Assembly: GCF_003479605.1 (NCBI RefSeq)
Contig: NZ_QUHR01000010.1
Location: 12,399-76,398 of the forward strand
DNA: 64,000 nucleotides
Source of the DNA: Roseburia sp. AF12-17LB
Lineage (GTDB): Bacteria > Bacillota > Clostridia > Lachnospirales > Lachnospiraceae
Reading direction: 5' to 3'
Shown here: in pieces, positions 28,497 through 37,113 of the stretch
Numbering within the stretch: the first letter of the stretch is position 1
Layout: every line of letters begins with the position of its first letter
Translations under genes and position numbers: made by a program
Notes under the pieces: generated by a model
The model's database searches: none
The model's input: only the letters and a program-made list of their open reading frames with translations
What the model was told of the DNA's origin: nothing

Positions 28497-29237
28497 CTAT
28501 TCATATTCCACATTTATGAGCACCAGTCCCTTTGCTGCTGCCATTGGTCCTGCCAGACTGCGGTTTCTGCCCTCTAATATTTCTTTCATCTCACGAACTT
28601 CCCGCTTTCCCGTTCCAACTTCTAACAGTGTTCCGGTAAGGATTCGCACCATGTTCTGTAAAAATCCATTTCCGGTAAAAGAAATGTCAAGTTCATCCTT
28701 TTTCTCTTCCAAGCGAATCTCATAAATCGTCCGTACTGCCGATTTTTTGAAATGACGGTTGCCGCAAAAAGAAGTAAAATCGTGGGTTCCAATCAGCACT
28801 TCCGCCGCTGCCTTCATTTTGTTAATATTCAGGTTTTCTGCCACCGGTGTTACATATTTTCTCCGGAATACATCCGGCTTCTCTCCTAAAAAAATGCGAT
28901 AGCAATAAGTCTTTTTTACTGCGTTTAATCTGCTGTGAAACCGGAGTGGTACTTCGGATACCTCCAATACCACAATATCCTCCGGCAGATACTGGTTGCA
29001 GTACCTCTTTATCTCTTCCGGTTCATATGCACTCTGAAGTTTAAAATTTGCCACCTGTCCCATGGCATGCACGCCCGCATCCGTTCTTCCGGAGCCATGT
29101 ATCTCTATTTCTTCTCCTGTCATTTTCTCCAATACCGACTGCAGCTTTCCCTGAATGGTCTGCTCCGTATTTCCCTGCACCTGCCATCCGCTGTATCTGC
29201 TGCCATCGTATTGCAATATCATTTTATAATTTGTCAT
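28497..29237 (-). CDS. truA: tRNA pseudouridine(38-40) synthase
   Basis: This 246-residue enzyme makes pseudouridine in the anticodon arm of tRNA. The catalytic aspartate is in GSGRTDAGVHAMGQ (near residue 53), the N-terminus reads LQYDGSRYSGWQ, and GFLQNMVRILTGTLLEVG is the conserved C-terminal segment. I start at MTNYKM, with GGAGAA eight bases upstream, rather than at an upstream in-frame codon. It is divergent from the plus-strand gene that begins at 29327. Confidence 0.95.
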   Translation of the reverse strand: MTNYKMILQYDGSRYSGWQVQGNTEQTIQGKLQSVLEKMTGEEIEIHGSGRTDAGVHAMGQVANFKLQSAYEPEEIKRYCNQYLPEDIVVLEVSEVPLRFHSRLNAVKKTYCYRIFLGEKPDVFRRKYVTPVAENLNINKMKAAAEVLIGTHDFTSFCGNRHFKKSAVRTIYEIRLEEKKDELDISFTGNGFLQNMVRILTGTLLEVGTGKREVREMKEILEGRNRSLAGPMAAAKGLVLINVEYE

Positions 29238-29326
29238 GTTATTTCTCCATTCATTATGCAACAGTATAACACGTTTTTCTCCATTCCGGCATATACTTTA
29301 TGGAATAAATATCATGAGGTTTCCAT

Positions 29327-30589
29327 ATGTCAAACCTTTCTTATATGCAAAAAACCACGGACATGGGGCAACTGCGGATTCATGTCACCACAGAGCGTGG
29401 CTTTTTCCCTATTAAAGATGCCTCCATCCGTCTTTCCTATACGGGAAATCCTACTGAAATCATTGAAGAACTATCAACTGACATTTCCGGTCAGACTGCA
29501 GCAGTTGAACTGCCGGCTCCCCCCTTAGAATATAGCATGGAACCTTCTGAATTCCAGCCTTACTCGGAATATACCATTCAGGTAAATGCGTCCGGCTACC
29601 GTCCCATCAACATTTCCGGAATCTCCGTTCTGCCGGATAAAACTTCCATCCAAAATGTCCGGATGGAAACTGCCACCGTGGAAAATCCCCCGGAACGAAA
29701 TATTGTTATTACTGCCAACACTCTCTATGGGAATTTTCCGCCGAAAATCCCAGAGGATGAAATCAAGCCGATGAATGAAAGCGGCGAAATTGTCTTAAGC
29801 CGTGTTGTCATCCCGGAATATGTTATTGTCCATGACGGACCGCCAAGCGATTCTTCCGCCAACGACTACTATGTCCGCTACCGGGATTACATCAAAAATG
29901 TTGCCTCCAGCGAAATCTATGCTACCTGGCCGGATGCAGCTCTCCGTGCAAATATTTTAGCGATTATGTCCTTTACCCTGAACCGGGTGTATACGGAGTG
30001 GTACCGGAACAAAGGCTATGATTTTACCATTACTTCTTCCACCGCCTTTGACCACAAATTTGTCTACGGCAGAAACATCTTTTCCAACATTTCCAATATC
30101 GTCGATGAGATGTTTAACAGCTACCTTTCCCGTCCGAACGTCCGCCAGCCGATTCTGACACAGTACTGTGACGGGCAGCGGGTAAGCTGCCCGAACTGGA
30201 TGACTCAGTGGGGGTCGAAATACTTAGCCGACCAGGGATATTCCACCATTGAGATTCTGCGCTACTATTACGGCAGCAGTATGTATATCAACACGGCGGA
30301 TGAAATCAGTGGTGTACCTGCTTCCTGGCCGGGCAGCAACCTTGAGATTGGTTCTACCGGGGATAAGGTGCGGATGCTGCAAGAGCAGCTGAACCGGATT
30401 GCACGTAACTATCCTGCGCTTCCGACTATTACCGTGGATGGCATTTATGGTCCTGCCACCAAAGCTGCCGTAGAAAAATTCCAGTCCATCTTTGGGCTTC
30501 CGGTTACCGGAATTGTGGATTTCCGTACCTGGTACCGTATTTCCGAAATTTATGTGGCAGTTTCCAGAATTGCAGAATTGTATCAATAA
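29327..30589 (+). CDS. SpoIID-like protein with C-terminal peptidoglycan-binding domain
   Basis: This 420-residue protein has three parts. An N-terminal beta-rich domain (about 15-115) looks like a carboxypeptidase regulatory-type fold (LRIHVTTERGFFPIKDASI). A middle domain (about 160-330) resembles the SpoIID/LytB region (YIKNVASSEIYATWPDAALR, then NILAIMSFTLNR). A C-terminal PG-binding repeat (about 340-408) shows IGSTGDKVRMLQEQLN and DGIYGPATKAAVEKFQ. No signal peptide is evident. Relatives in clostridia are linked to spore or cell-wall assembly, but that is inference. GAGG lies seven bases before the ATG. It is one of only two plus-strand genes. Confidence 0.75.
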   Translation: MSNLSYMQKTTDMGQLRIHVTTERGFFPIKDASIRLSYTGNPTEIIEELSTDISGQTAAVELPAPPLEYSMEPSEFQPYSEYTIQVNASGYRPINISGISVLPDKTSIQNVRMETATVENPPERNIVITANTLYGNFPPKIPEDEIKPMNESGEIVLSRVVIPEYVIVHDGPPSDSSANDYYVRYRDYIKNVASSEIYATWPDAALRANILAIMSFTLNRVYTEWYRNKGYDFTITSSTAFDHKFVYGRNIFSNISNIVDEMFNSYLSRPNVRQPILTQYCDGQRVSCPNWMTQWGSKYLADQGYSTIEILRYYYGSSMYINTADEISGVPASWPGSNLEIGSTGDKVRMLQEQLNRIARNYPALPTITVDGIYGPATKAAVEKFQSIFGLPVTGIVDFRTWYRISEIYVAVSRIAELYQ

Positions 30590-30656
30590 ATTTCATAACT
30601 TAAACCTTTTCGGGAATTCTTTTTACCACAAACCCATAGTAATTATGAAAATACAA

Positions 30657-30665
30657 TGCTATACT
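30657..30665 (+). promoter_or_regulatory. Extended -10 promoter of the flavin reductase gene
   Basis: TGC-TATACT at 30657-30665 is an extended -10 box with a weak -35 (TAGTAA) 17 bases upstream; the ATG follows 35 bases later. Confidence 0.45.
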
Positions 30666-30700
30666 AAATGCATATTACGAATTTACTGGAGGGAAAAATA

Positions 30701-31207
30701 ATGCATACATTTCAACCATATCCAATTGACCTCGTGGAAATGAATCCGTTTACTAAAATCGGCAAAGAATGGATGTTAATCACAGCAGGTGATGAGAAGA
30801 AAGCAAATACAATGACTGCAAGCTGGGGCGGTGTTGGTGTCCTCTGGGGCAAAAATGTTGTCTACATCTTTGTAAGAGATACACGCTATACCAAAGAATT
30901 TATTGATAATGGAGAGACATTTTCACTGACCTTTTTAGATGAGTCCAATAAAGGAGCTTTAAAATATCTTGGAGCTGTTTCCGGACGTGATGAAAATAAA
31001 ATTGAGAATGCAAGAATGCATCTTGATTACTGCAAGGACACACCCTATATTGACGAAGGAAATCTGGTCTTCATCTGCCGCAAATTATCTGCCACAAAGA
31101 TGACTCCGGACCAGTTTATTGATTCTTCTATCGAAAGCAGCTGGTATGCCGATGGCAACCTTCACACCATGTATGTAGGTGAAATCTTAGAAGTACTTGC
31201 CCGCTAA
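30701..31207 (+). CDS. Flavin reductase-like domain protein
   Basis: This 168-residue protein belongs to the flavin reductase-like, FMN-binding split-barrel group. ANTMTASWGGVGVLWGKNVV is the typical nucleotide-binding strand region, followed by RYTKEFIDNGETFSLTFLDE. Small members in clostridia bind FMN and are thought to reduce flavin or act as electron carriers; the substrate is unknown. The start MHTFQPYPIDL has GGAGGG eight bases upstream; a longer frame from 30668 has no such site. Dispersed repeat A begins at the stop codon and a shared terminator follows. Confidence 0.85.
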   Translation: MHTFQPYPIDLVEMNPFTKIGKEWMLITAGDEKKANTMTASWGGVGVLWGKNVVYIFVRDTRYTKEFIDNGETFSLTFLDESNKGALKYLGAVSGRDENKIENARMHLDYCKDTPYIDEGNLVFICRKLSATKMTPDQFIDSSIESSWYADGNLHTMYVGEILEVLAR

Positions 31208-31312
31208 GCTACTCGCGTAACCATAGGAAACATGATTTGCAAGTTTCTACAGTTATCGCGATGCTCGCCAAATCTGCATGCAAGCATGCGATTTTTCTCG
31301 CTACTCGCGTAA
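31208..31312. repeat. Dispersed repeat family A, copy 2
   Basis: About 105 bases begin right after the flavin reductase stop and end at the terminator stem. The last about 58 bases (from GTTATCGCG to CTACTCGCGTAA) are nearly identical to 62659-62718. It contains GCATGC-AA-GCATGC inside an AAATC/GATTT stem. CTACTCGCGTAA occurs at both ends of this copy. Confidence 0.75.
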
Positions 31313-31374
31313 AAAGCCCGGCAATGGTTCTTTTCAGACTCATCTAAAAAGGAACCACTGCCGGGCATTTTTTT
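31311..31374. terminator. Bidirectional terminator between the flavin reductase and FadR-type genes
   Basis: Fifteen-base arms (31316-31330 and 31352-31366, one mismatch) are flanked by A5 on the left and T8 on the right. The hairpin can end the plus-strand flavin reductase transcript and the minus-strand lrgAB-gntR transcript. Confidence 0.85.
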
Positions 31375-31383
31375 ACCATCATT

Positions 31384-32040
31384 TTACTTATGAATAATAT
31401 CATAATGTGCCTGTACGGCAGCATCGATTTTTCTCTGATCTCCCGTTTCAATTGCTTCTGCAATTTCTACATGAAGCTTCCACATTTTTTCAAATTTCTC
31501 GGCATCTGCATTTTCCCAGCCTTTTCGGATACTTTCCTTATAAATTTCTGAAAATACCTGCATAATCGTAATCATGAAGCGGTTGCCGGAACCTAATATT
31601 AATTTCTGATGGAACTCCCGGTCAATCTCATAACTTCTCTGCTGGTCAGCATTCTGCATAGATTCTGCCAGTGCTTTTAACTCCGCAATATCCTGTTTAC
31701 TCATGTTTTTAGCTGCCAGAAGACCTATCGCATGTTCTAAAAGGCAGCGTGCCTCTGCAAGCTCATCCTTATCTATCTGCTGCAATAGCAGCATCATATT
31801 AATTACTTCTGAAAGGCTTTTTTCCATGTTGCAGCAGATATAATTGCCGGAGCCCTGCTGGCTTTCAATCAATCCGATATTCTCCATACTCTTTAATGCT
31901 TCCCGGATAGATGGACGTGACATACCAAGTGTTTCTGCCATTTCACGTTCTGTTGGCAGCTTGCTGCCTACCTGAAACTCCCCACTCCGTATTCCATCTT
32001 TTACGAATGCCATTACCCTCTTATACTCTCTGTCCTTCAT
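31384..32040 (-). CDS. FadR-subfamily (GntR/FCD) transcriptional regulator
   Basis: This is a 218-residue regulator. Residues about 5-70 are a GntR winged helix-turn-helix (LPTEREMAETLGMSRPSIRE, then GLIESQQGSGNYI). Residues about 85-215 form the all-helical FCD ligand domain, with the metal-type histidine and aspartate positions (EIDREFHQKLI and the later LHVEIAEAI, AHYDII). FCD regulators of the PdhR/LldR type sense pyruvate or lactate. The gene lies 46 bases after lrgB on the same strand, so it is probably the last gene of the lrgAB operon and regulates it through the palindrome at 33151-33167. Confidence 0.9.
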   Translation of the reverse strand: MKDREYKRVMAFVKDGIRSGEFQVGSKLPTEREMAETLGMSRPSIREALKSMENIGLIESQQGSGNYICCNMEKSLSEVINMMLLLQQIDKDELAEARCLLEHAIGLLAAKNMSKQDIAELKALAESMQNADQQRSYEIDREFHQKLILGSGNRFMITIMQVFSEIYKESIRKGWENADAEKFEKMWKLHVEIAEAIETGDQRKIDAAVQAHYDIIHK

Positions 32041-32086
32041 CTGAATCTCCTTTCATCCCTTGCAAAATTATTGTATCATAAATACA

Positions 32087-32779
32087 TCAATAAAAATTAG
32101 CAAATACAGTTGCTGCTGCTACTGTCAGAAGTCCTGCTACTGCAATGGCAAGGCTGCTCATTGCTCCTTCTACTTCTCCCATTTCCATGGCCCGGGCGGT
32201 TCCGATTGCATGGGCGGAAGTACCGAGTGCCAGTCCTTTTGCCACCGGCTCTTCTATATGAAATACACGGCATACCACTTCTGCAATCATATTTCCCAAG
32301 ACTCCGGTAATGATAATTACTGCCACCGTAATCGTTACGATTCCTCCAAGTTCTTCAGATACTCCCATTCCAATTGCTGTGGTAATGGATTTTGGCAGAA
32401 GGGTTACATATTCCTCATGATTCAGATGAAATATCACCGCAAAAAGAAGCACACTTCCCACACTTGCAATGACACCGGATATAATTCCTGCTACAATGGC
32501 ACTTTTATGTTTTTTTAACAATTCCAGCTGCTCATACAACGGAACAGCAAGACATACCGTTGCCGGGGTTAAAAGATAGCTTAAATACTTTGCTCCTTCA
32601 TAATAACTGTCATAGTCAATCCTGCCTACACTTAATACAACCATAACAAAAATAATAGAAATCAAAAGTGGATTAAACAGCGCCAGCTTTAATTTACGCT
32701 TTAACAGTGCTCCGATTTCATATCCAATGAGACTGATTACTACACCAAAGAAAAGGGTATCTCCTGCAAAATTATTCAT
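32087..32779 (-). CDS. lrgB: LrgB family membrane protein
   Basis: This 230-residue membrane protein has about six or seven hydrophobic segments and the family signatures [36 protein letters not shown] and the C-terminal [19 protein letters not shown]. LrgAB/CidAB were first described as murein-hydrolase regulators. In Bacillus subtilis the homologous PftAB pair takes up pyruvate. The overlap of 8 bases with lrgA supports translational coupling and a two-subunit complex. Confidence 0.92.
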   Translation of the reverse strand: MNNFAGDTLFFGVVISLIGYEIGALLKRKLKLALFNPLLISIIFVMVVLSVGRIDYDSYYEGAKYLSYLLTPATVCLAVPLYEQLELLKKHKSAIVAGIISGVIASVGSVLLFAVIFHLNHEEYVTLLPKSITTAIGMGVSEELGGIVTITVAVIIITGVLGNMIAEVVCRVFHIEEPVAKGLALGTSAHAIGTARAMEMGEVEGAMSSLAIAVAGLLTVAAATVFANFY

Positions 32780-33137
32780 TTTCTTCTTTCTCCCTTCCCT
32801 TTCGTATCACATTCTGTGTCACTCTTCCGGTCACGACCATAACAATAATCGTCGTAAGTACTGTAATGACAATCACCGGCACAATAGTCGGACGCAGAAC
32901 GCTCCAGGAGTCCAGAAGTCCTACTGCTGCCGGAATAAACATCACCGGCATAATTTCAATTAAGAATATCGCAGTGTCCTTCACCTGTTCTATCTTAACG
33001 ATACCCGTTACCAGAGCAAGCAGCATTAACACCAGTCCGTAAATGCTTGCAGGAACCGGTAATGGCAGCACCATATGCAGAATTTCTCCAGCAAAAGAAA
33101 TTGCCAAAATTAAAAAAAACTGTCTAAAATACTTCAT
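32772..33137 (-). CDS. lrgA: CidA/LrgA family holin-like protein
   Basis: This is a 121-residue protein with four hydrophobic segments. It contains LPLPVPASIYGLVLMLLAL and FIPAAVGLLD, both typical of LrgA/CidA, and ends in a charged tail ([10 protein letters not shown]). It is the first gene of lrgA-lrgB-gntR. The ribosome binding site GGAGG sits right next to the FadR-type operator. By homology with PftA the pair may move pyruvate; a holin-like role in autolysis is the alternative. Confidence 0.9.
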   Translation of the reverse strand: MKYFRQFFLILAISFAGEILHMVLPLPVPASIYGLVLMLLALVTGIVKIEQVKDTAIFLIEIMPVMFIPAAVGLLDSWSVLRPTIVPVIVITVLTTIIVMVVTGRVTQNVIRKGREKEENE

Positions 33138-33150
33138 TTCTAAATCCTCC

Positions 33151-33167
33151 GATTGGTATTACCAATC
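33151..33167. promoter_or_regulatory. FadR/PdhR-type operator at the lrgA start site
   Basis: GATTGGTATTACCAATC is a perfect 17-base palindrome. It contains ATTGGT-N3-ACCAAT, the consensus described for E. coli PdhR and close to other FadR-family sites. It lies between the -10 box and the lrgA ribosome binding site, where a bound repressor would block transcription. Confidence 0.85.
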
Positions 33168-33171
33168 AAAG

Positions 33172-33200
33172 AGTATAATACAAAAGAAGTAAAAAGACAA
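33172..33200 (-). promoter_or_regulatory. Predicted promoter of lrgAB-gntR
   Basis: On the minus strand -35 TTGTCT (33195-33200), 17-base spacer, -10 TATACT (33172-33177), followed four bases later by the palindromic operator. Confidence 0.75.
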
Positions 33201-33220
33201 GTTTTATTTAAGAATTTTTT

Positions 33221-34051
33221 CTAAGAATTAGAAGCAGCGATTAACTCATCCAGAGTACCAAAATGGTAGCCCATCTCTTCCCACTTTGTAAGTAGTTCAT
33301 CTAATATTTCACCATTGGTCTTCGAAGTATTGTGCAGCAGCACAACAGCTCCCGGATGAATACGTCCGGTGAGTTTTTCAAAGGCCTCTTCTTTTGTTGG
33401 CTGATTATCCGGATCCCAGTCCACATAGGCAAGACTCCAGAAAAAAGTATAATAGCCTAATTCTTTTGCCATTTTCAGATTTGACTCACTGTATTTTCCC
33501 TGAGGCGGCCGGTAAAATTTTACCATCTCCTTGTCTGTAATCTCTTCATAAAGTGACTTGACATCCTCAACTTCCTTTTGAAATGACGATACATCTGCAA
33601 TTTCTGACATATCCGGGTGATGATAAGTATGGTTTCCTACAGTATGACCTTCTTCCACCATTTTATTTACGAGATCCGGGCTGGTCTCTAAAAAATGCCC
33701 TACCACAAAGAAGGTTGCCTTTACATCATGCTTTTTCAATGCTTCCAGTATCTTCTCCGTATTTCCATTCTCATAGCCGCAGTCAAAGGTCAGGTAAATC
33801 ACCTTATCATCGCCATTACCAATAAAATATGTATTATATTTCCGCAATTCTTCCGGTGTGGCATTTCCGGTTGGCTGTGTCCCCGATTCACCAAATCCAA
33901 GTCCCCAGTTCTCTGTTGTAAATGCCACTGCATTTACTCCCAGTAAGTCGCCATTCTGCCAGTTTTTTACCAGCACTGCACTCCCACGGCCTGCACAAAA
34001 TACCAATGCCAGCATTACCGCCACTGCCAGTATCCTTTTCCATTTTTTCAT
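33221..34051 (-). CDS. PdaA-like polysaccharide deacetylase
   Basis: This is a 276-residue secreted or membrane-tethered deacetylase. An N-terminal hydrophobic segment (about residues 7-25) precedes a NodB domain with TFDCGYENG (the PdaA variant of TFDDG), NHTYHHPDMS (the two metal histidines), FYRPPQGKYS and HPGAVVLLHNTS. PdaA removes the N-acetyl group from muramic acid on the way to muramic delta-lactam in the spore cortex. That role fits the motifs but is inferred. Its ribosome binding site GAGG lies inside the stem of the terminator of the upstream metY gene, eight bases before the ATG. Confidence 0.87.
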   Translation of the reverse strand: MKKWKRILAVAVMLALVFCAGRGSAVLVKNWQNGDLLGVNAVAFTTENWGLGFGESGTQPTGNATPEELRKYNTYFIGNGDDKVIYLTFDCGYENGNTEKILEALKKHDVKATFFVVGHFLETSPDLVNKMVEEGHTVGNHTYHHPDMSEIADVSSFQKEVEDVKSLYEEITDKEMVKFYRPPQGKYSESNLKMAKELGYYTFFWSLAYVDWDPDNQPTKEEAFEKLTGRIHPGAVVLLHNTSKTNGEILDELLTKWEEMGYHFGTLDELIAASNS

Positions 34052-34088
34052 AAAAAAAGCCTCATATACTCTTTCTAAAGTATATGAG
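34052..34088 (-). terminator. Intrinsic terminator after metY, containing the pdaA ribosome binding site
   Basis: A 10-bp stem (34061-34070 with 34079-34088, 8-base loop) is followed on the minus strand by seven T ending at the ATG of the deacetylase gene. The GAGG of that gene is part of the 3' arm. Confidence 0.8.
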
Positions 34089-34131
34089 ACTTCTTTTATC
34101 TCATGCTTTTCATTTTAGTTCTTTCAGTCAT

Positions 34132-35439
34132 TTACTCTACTGCCTTGAATGCTTCCTCTAAGTCTTCAATAATATCGTCGATATTTTCTGTTCCGATAGA
34201 AAGGCGGATGGTATTCGGTTTGATTCCCTGCTCTTCTAATTCTTCTGCGCTAAGCTGGGAATGTGTGGTTGATGCAGGATGAATCACCAGGGATTTTACA
34301 TCTGCAACATTTGCCAGTAAGGAGAAGATTTCCAGATTGTCGATGAAATCTTTTGCCTTTCTGTCATCACCTTTGATTTCAAAGGTAAAAATAGAACCGC
34401 CACCGTTCGGGAAGTATTTCTTATATAATTCCTGCTGCTTTGGATCTGTACTTACTGCAGGATGATTTACACGCTCCACCTGTGGATGGTTATTTAAGAA
34501 CTCTACTACCTTCAATGCATTCTGTACATGACGTTCTACTCTTAAGGATAATGTCTCTAATCCCTGTAAGAAGATAAATGCATGGAACGGAGATAAAGTT
34601 GCTCCGGTATCACGAAGTAAGATTGCACGAATCTTGGTTACAAATGCTGCCGGTCCTACTGCCTTGGTAAAGCTGATGCCATGATAACTTGGATTTGGCT
34701 CAGTTAAAGATGCAAATTTTCCACTTGCCTCCCAATCAAATTTTCCGCTGTCTACGATAACTCCACCAATTGTTGTTCCGTGTCCACCAATGAATTTTGT
34801 TGCAGAATGTACCACGATGTCTGCGCCATACTCAATCGGACGAACCAGATAAGGTGTTGCAAAAGTGTTATCTACGACTAATGGAATCTTGTGTGCATGT
34901 GCTACTTTTGCGATGGCTTCAATATCAGCTACGTCTGAGTTAGGATTTCCTAATGTCTCAATATATAAAGCTTTTGTATTGTCTTTGATTGCTGCTTCAA
35001 ATGCTTCCGGCTCCGGCTCAACGAAGGTTGTTGTAATGCCGTACTGTGGAAGTGTATGCTCCAACAGGTTATAAGAACCACCATAGATATTCTTTGCAGC
35101 TACAATATGGTCACCATTCTGTGCAAGATTTTCAATCGTATAAGTAATTGCTGCTGCTCCAGATGCTACTGCCAACGCTGCAACTCCACCCTCTAATGCT
35201 GCAATTCTCTTCTCAAATACATCTTCTGTCGGATTCGTAAGTCTTCCATAAATATTTCCTGCATCTGCAAGACCAAATCTTGCTTCCGCATGGTCGCTGT
35301 TGCGGAATACATAGGATGATGTCTGATAAATAGGGACTGCTCTTGCATCTGTCACCGGATCCGGATTTTCCTGTCCTACATGTAACTGTAAAGTTTCAAA
35401 TTTTAAATTACGTTCTGCTCTGCTTTTCTTTGTGCTCAT
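34132..35439 (-). CDS. metY: O-acetylhomoserine sulfhydrylase (MetY type)
   Basis: This 435-residue PLP enzyme of the Cys/Met metabolism family makes homocysteine from O-acetylhomoserine and sulfide. The PLP lysine is in [11 protein letters not shown] (near residue 213). YGRLTNPT, the DNTFATPYL aspartate region and the C-terminal [15 protein letters not shown] stretch (family RPASTTH-like) are clear. I start at [10 protein letters not shown] with GGAG nine bases upstream. It follows cysK by 74 bases, so cysteine and methionine branches of sulfide fixation are side by side under probable Rrf2/CymR-type control. Confidence 0.93.
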   Translation of the reverse strand: MSTKKSRAERNLKFETLQLHVGQENPDPVTDARAVPIYQTSSYVFRNSDHAEARFGLADAGNIYGRLTNPTEDVFEKRIAALEGGVAALAVASGAAAITYTIENLAQNGDHIVAAKNIYGGSYNLLEHTLPQYGITTTFVEPEPEAFEAAIKDNTKALYIETLGNPNSDVADIEAIAKVAHAHKIPLVVDNTFATPYLVRPIEYGADIVVHSATKFIGGHGTTIGGVIVDSGKFDWEASGKFASLTEPNPSYHGISFTKAVGPAAFVTKIRAILLRDTGATLSPFHAFIFLQGLETLSLRVERHVQNALKVVEFLNNHPQVERVNHPAVSTDPKQQELYKKYFPNGGGSIFTFEIKGDDRKAKDFIDNLEIFSLLANVADVKSLVIHPASTTHSQLSAEELEEQGIKPNTIRLSIGTENIDDIIEDLEEAFKAVE

Positions 35440-35513
35440 CTTCTTTTTCTCCGTTCTGTTATTTATTTCTGTCACTCTGATGTTACATCAGATTTTTTCT
35501 ATTCTACTGCAAA

Positions 35514-36446
35514 TTACTCTGTAAATAAAGCTGTTGAATAATATCTGTCTCCATTGTCCGGTAATAAAGCTACAATTGTTTTTCCTTTATTTTCAGGTCT
35601 CTTTGCCAGTTCAATTGCTGCATAAGCTGCTGCTCCGGAAGAAATTCCTACTAATACGCCCTCTTTGTGTGCAATTTCTTTTGCCACACGGAAAGCATCT
35701 TCGTTCTCTACCGGAAATACCTCATCATATACTTTGGTGTTTAATACATCCGGTACGAATCCTGCACCGATACCCTGAATCTTATGTGCTCCACTCTTAC
35801 CTTCGGATAATACCGGTGAAGATGCCGGCTCTACTGCTACAACTTTAACATCTGCTTTCTGCTCTTTTAAGTATTCACCAGTTCCTGTTACGGTTCCACC
35901 TGTACCAACTCCTGCTACGAAGATGTCTACTGCTCCGTCCGTATCTTTCCAGATTTCCGGTCCTGTTGTCTCTTTGTGTACTTTTGGATTTGCAGGGTTT
36001 ACAAACTGTCCCGGAATAAAGCTGTTTGGAATCTCTTTTGCAAGTTCATCCGCTTTTGCAATTGCACCTTTCATTCCTTTGCTTGCTTCTGTCAGAACAA
36101 TTTCTGCACCGTAAGCCTTTAAGATGTTTCTACGTTCAACACTCATGGATTCCGGCATAGTAAGAATGATACGGTATCCCTTGGCTGCTGCAAGTGCTGC
36201 AAGACCAATTCCTGTATTTCCGGATGTCGGCTCGATGATAACAGAACCTTCTTTTAACTGTCCTTTTGCTTCTGCATCTTCAATCATTGCTTTTGCAATA
36301 CGGTCCTTTACGCTTCCTGCCGGATTGAAATATTCGAGTTTGAAAAGTAATTTTGCTTCTAAGTTATATGCCTTTTCTAAATTAACTGCCTCGATTAATG
36401 GTGTATTTCCAATCAGTCCTAATGTTCCTTTATAAATGTTTGCCAT
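35514..36446 (-). CDS. cysK: Cysteine synthase A (O-acetylserine sulfhydrylase)
   Basis: This 310-residue PLP enzyme turns O-acetylserine and sulfide into cysteine. The PLP lysine lies in [10 protein letters not shown] (near residue 44), the phosphate-binding loop is [12 protein letters not shown], and [10 protein letters not shown] and GISSGAA complete the pattern. The start [10 protein letters not shown] has AAGGAG nine bases upstream. It has its own strong promoter with an inverted-repeat operator embedded in the spacer, just downstream of rrf2. Confidence 0.95.
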   Translation of the reverse strand: MANIYKGTLGLIGNTPLIEAVNLEKAYNLEAKLLFKLEYFNPAGSVKDRIAKAMIEDAEAKGQLKEGSVIIEPTSGNTGIGLAALAAAKGYRIILTMPESMSVERRNILKAYGAEIVLTEASKGMKGAIAKADELAKEIPNSFIPGQFVNPANPKVHKETTGPEIWKDTDGAVDIFVAGVGTGGTVTGTGEYLKEQKADVKVVAVEPASSPVLSEGKSGAHKIQGIGAGFVPDVLNTKVYDEVFPVENEDAFRVAKEIAHKEGVLVGISSGAAAYAAIELAKRPENKGKTIVALLPDNGDRYYSTALFTE

Positions 36447-36508
36447 GATAATAATCTCCTTTTCCCTAAATTCATATATTTCCTATCTGTTTGATATGGA
36501 TTAAGTAT

Positions 36509-36537
36509 AATATAAAACGATGTGTACCAATTGTCAA
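36509..36537 (-). promoter_or_regulatory. Strong cysK promoter with operator in the spacer
   Basis: On the minus strand a perfect -35 TTGACA (36532-36537), a 17-base spacer and -10 TATATT (36509-36514). The 14 bases ATTGGTACACATCG (36518-36531) fill the spacer, so a bound regulator would exclude RNA polymerase. Confidence 0.8.
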
Positions 36538-36589
36538 GACTTTTTTCAAATAAATTATTTAAAATATTTTGTTTCATTGGTACACATCG
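36518..36589. promoter_or_regulatory. Pair of perfect 14-bp inverted operators between rrf2 and cysK
   Basis: CGATGTGTACCAAT (36518-36531) recurs as its exact reverse complement at 36576-36589, 44 bases away. One copy lies in the promoter spacer and the other upstream. A pair like this suits two regulator dimers or DNA looping. A long-loop RNA hairpin is the alternative. Confidence 0.65.
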
Positions 36590-36600
36590 ACCTCGTCCAT

Positions 36601-37035
36601 TTAAATGACATAATCGCTGCTGATATCCTGCTGCCATTCCATCAAATCCTCTAACGTATACTTGTCTACTACACTCTTAATCGCATCGTTTAATTCTTTC
36701 CAGATACGAAGTGTTACACATTCTGACTGACGCTCACAGGTGTTCACATCATCCTCAAGACACGATACCGGTGCAAGACTTCCTTCTACCTGACGTAATA
36801 TCATCCCTATCGTATATTCCTTCGGTGTCTTTGATAAACGATATCCTCCCTGGGGGCCTCTGATGCTCTTAACAAACCCTGCCCGTACCAGTGTAGAAAT
36901 AATCTGTTCCAAGTATTTCATGGAAATATCCTGACGTTCCGCAACATCTTTAAGACGTACCGGTTCAACTTCATCATTCATTGCTATATCAAGAAGAAGT
37001 CGGACAGCATAACGTCCCTTTGTTGAAATCTTCAT
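36601..37035 (-). CDS. Rrf2 family regulator (IscR/CymR type)
   Basis: This is a 144-residue winged-helix regulator. MKISTKGRYAVRLLLDIA, the recognition segment ERQDISMKYLEQIISTL and the wing RGPQGGYRLS are typical of Rrf2. Three cysteines near residues 93-107 (CLEDDVNTCERQSEC) are spaced C-x7-C-x5-C, like the Fe-S ligands of IscR. Its position between nifU and cysK-metY fits either an Fe-S sensor (IscR) or the cysteine regulator CymR, or one protein doing both. It has its own promoter with a TGTACC/GGTACA repeat that suggests autoregulation. Confidence 0.9.
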   Translation of the reverse strand: MKISTKGRYAVRLLLDIAMNDEVEPVRLKDVAERQDISMKYLEQIISTLVRAGFVKSIRGPQGGYRLSKTPKEYTIGMILRQVEGSLAPVSCLEDDVNTCERQSECVTLRIWKELNDAIKSVVDKYTLEDLMEWQQDISSDYVI

Positions 37036-37071
37036 ACTGTACCTCCATTTCTATTTGTCTATGGGTACAGT
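37036..37071. promoter_or_regulatory. Inverted repeat over the rrf2 start site
   Basis: ACTGTACC (37036-37043) and GGTACAGT (37064-37071) form a perfect 8-bp dyad; one arm overlaps the -10 box and the other the ribosome binding region. The GGTACA core also occurs in the operators at 36518-36589. Confidence 0.55.
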
Positions 37072-37097
37072 ATATTCCTTTTTTCCTACTATGTCAA
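37069..37097 (-). promoter_or_regulatory. Predicted promoter of rrf2
   Basis: On the minus strand -35 TTGACA (37092-37097), 17-base spacer, -10 TATACT (37069-37074). Both boxes are at or near consensus. Confidence 0.8.
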
Positions 37098-37113
37098 TAG
37101 GGATATGTTGTTT

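Noticed and set aside
31208..31312. Possible CRISPR or attachment site from the repeated CTACTCGCGTAA
   Set aside because: There are only two copies at the ends of a single dispersed repeat, with no spacers, cas genes or integrase nearby.
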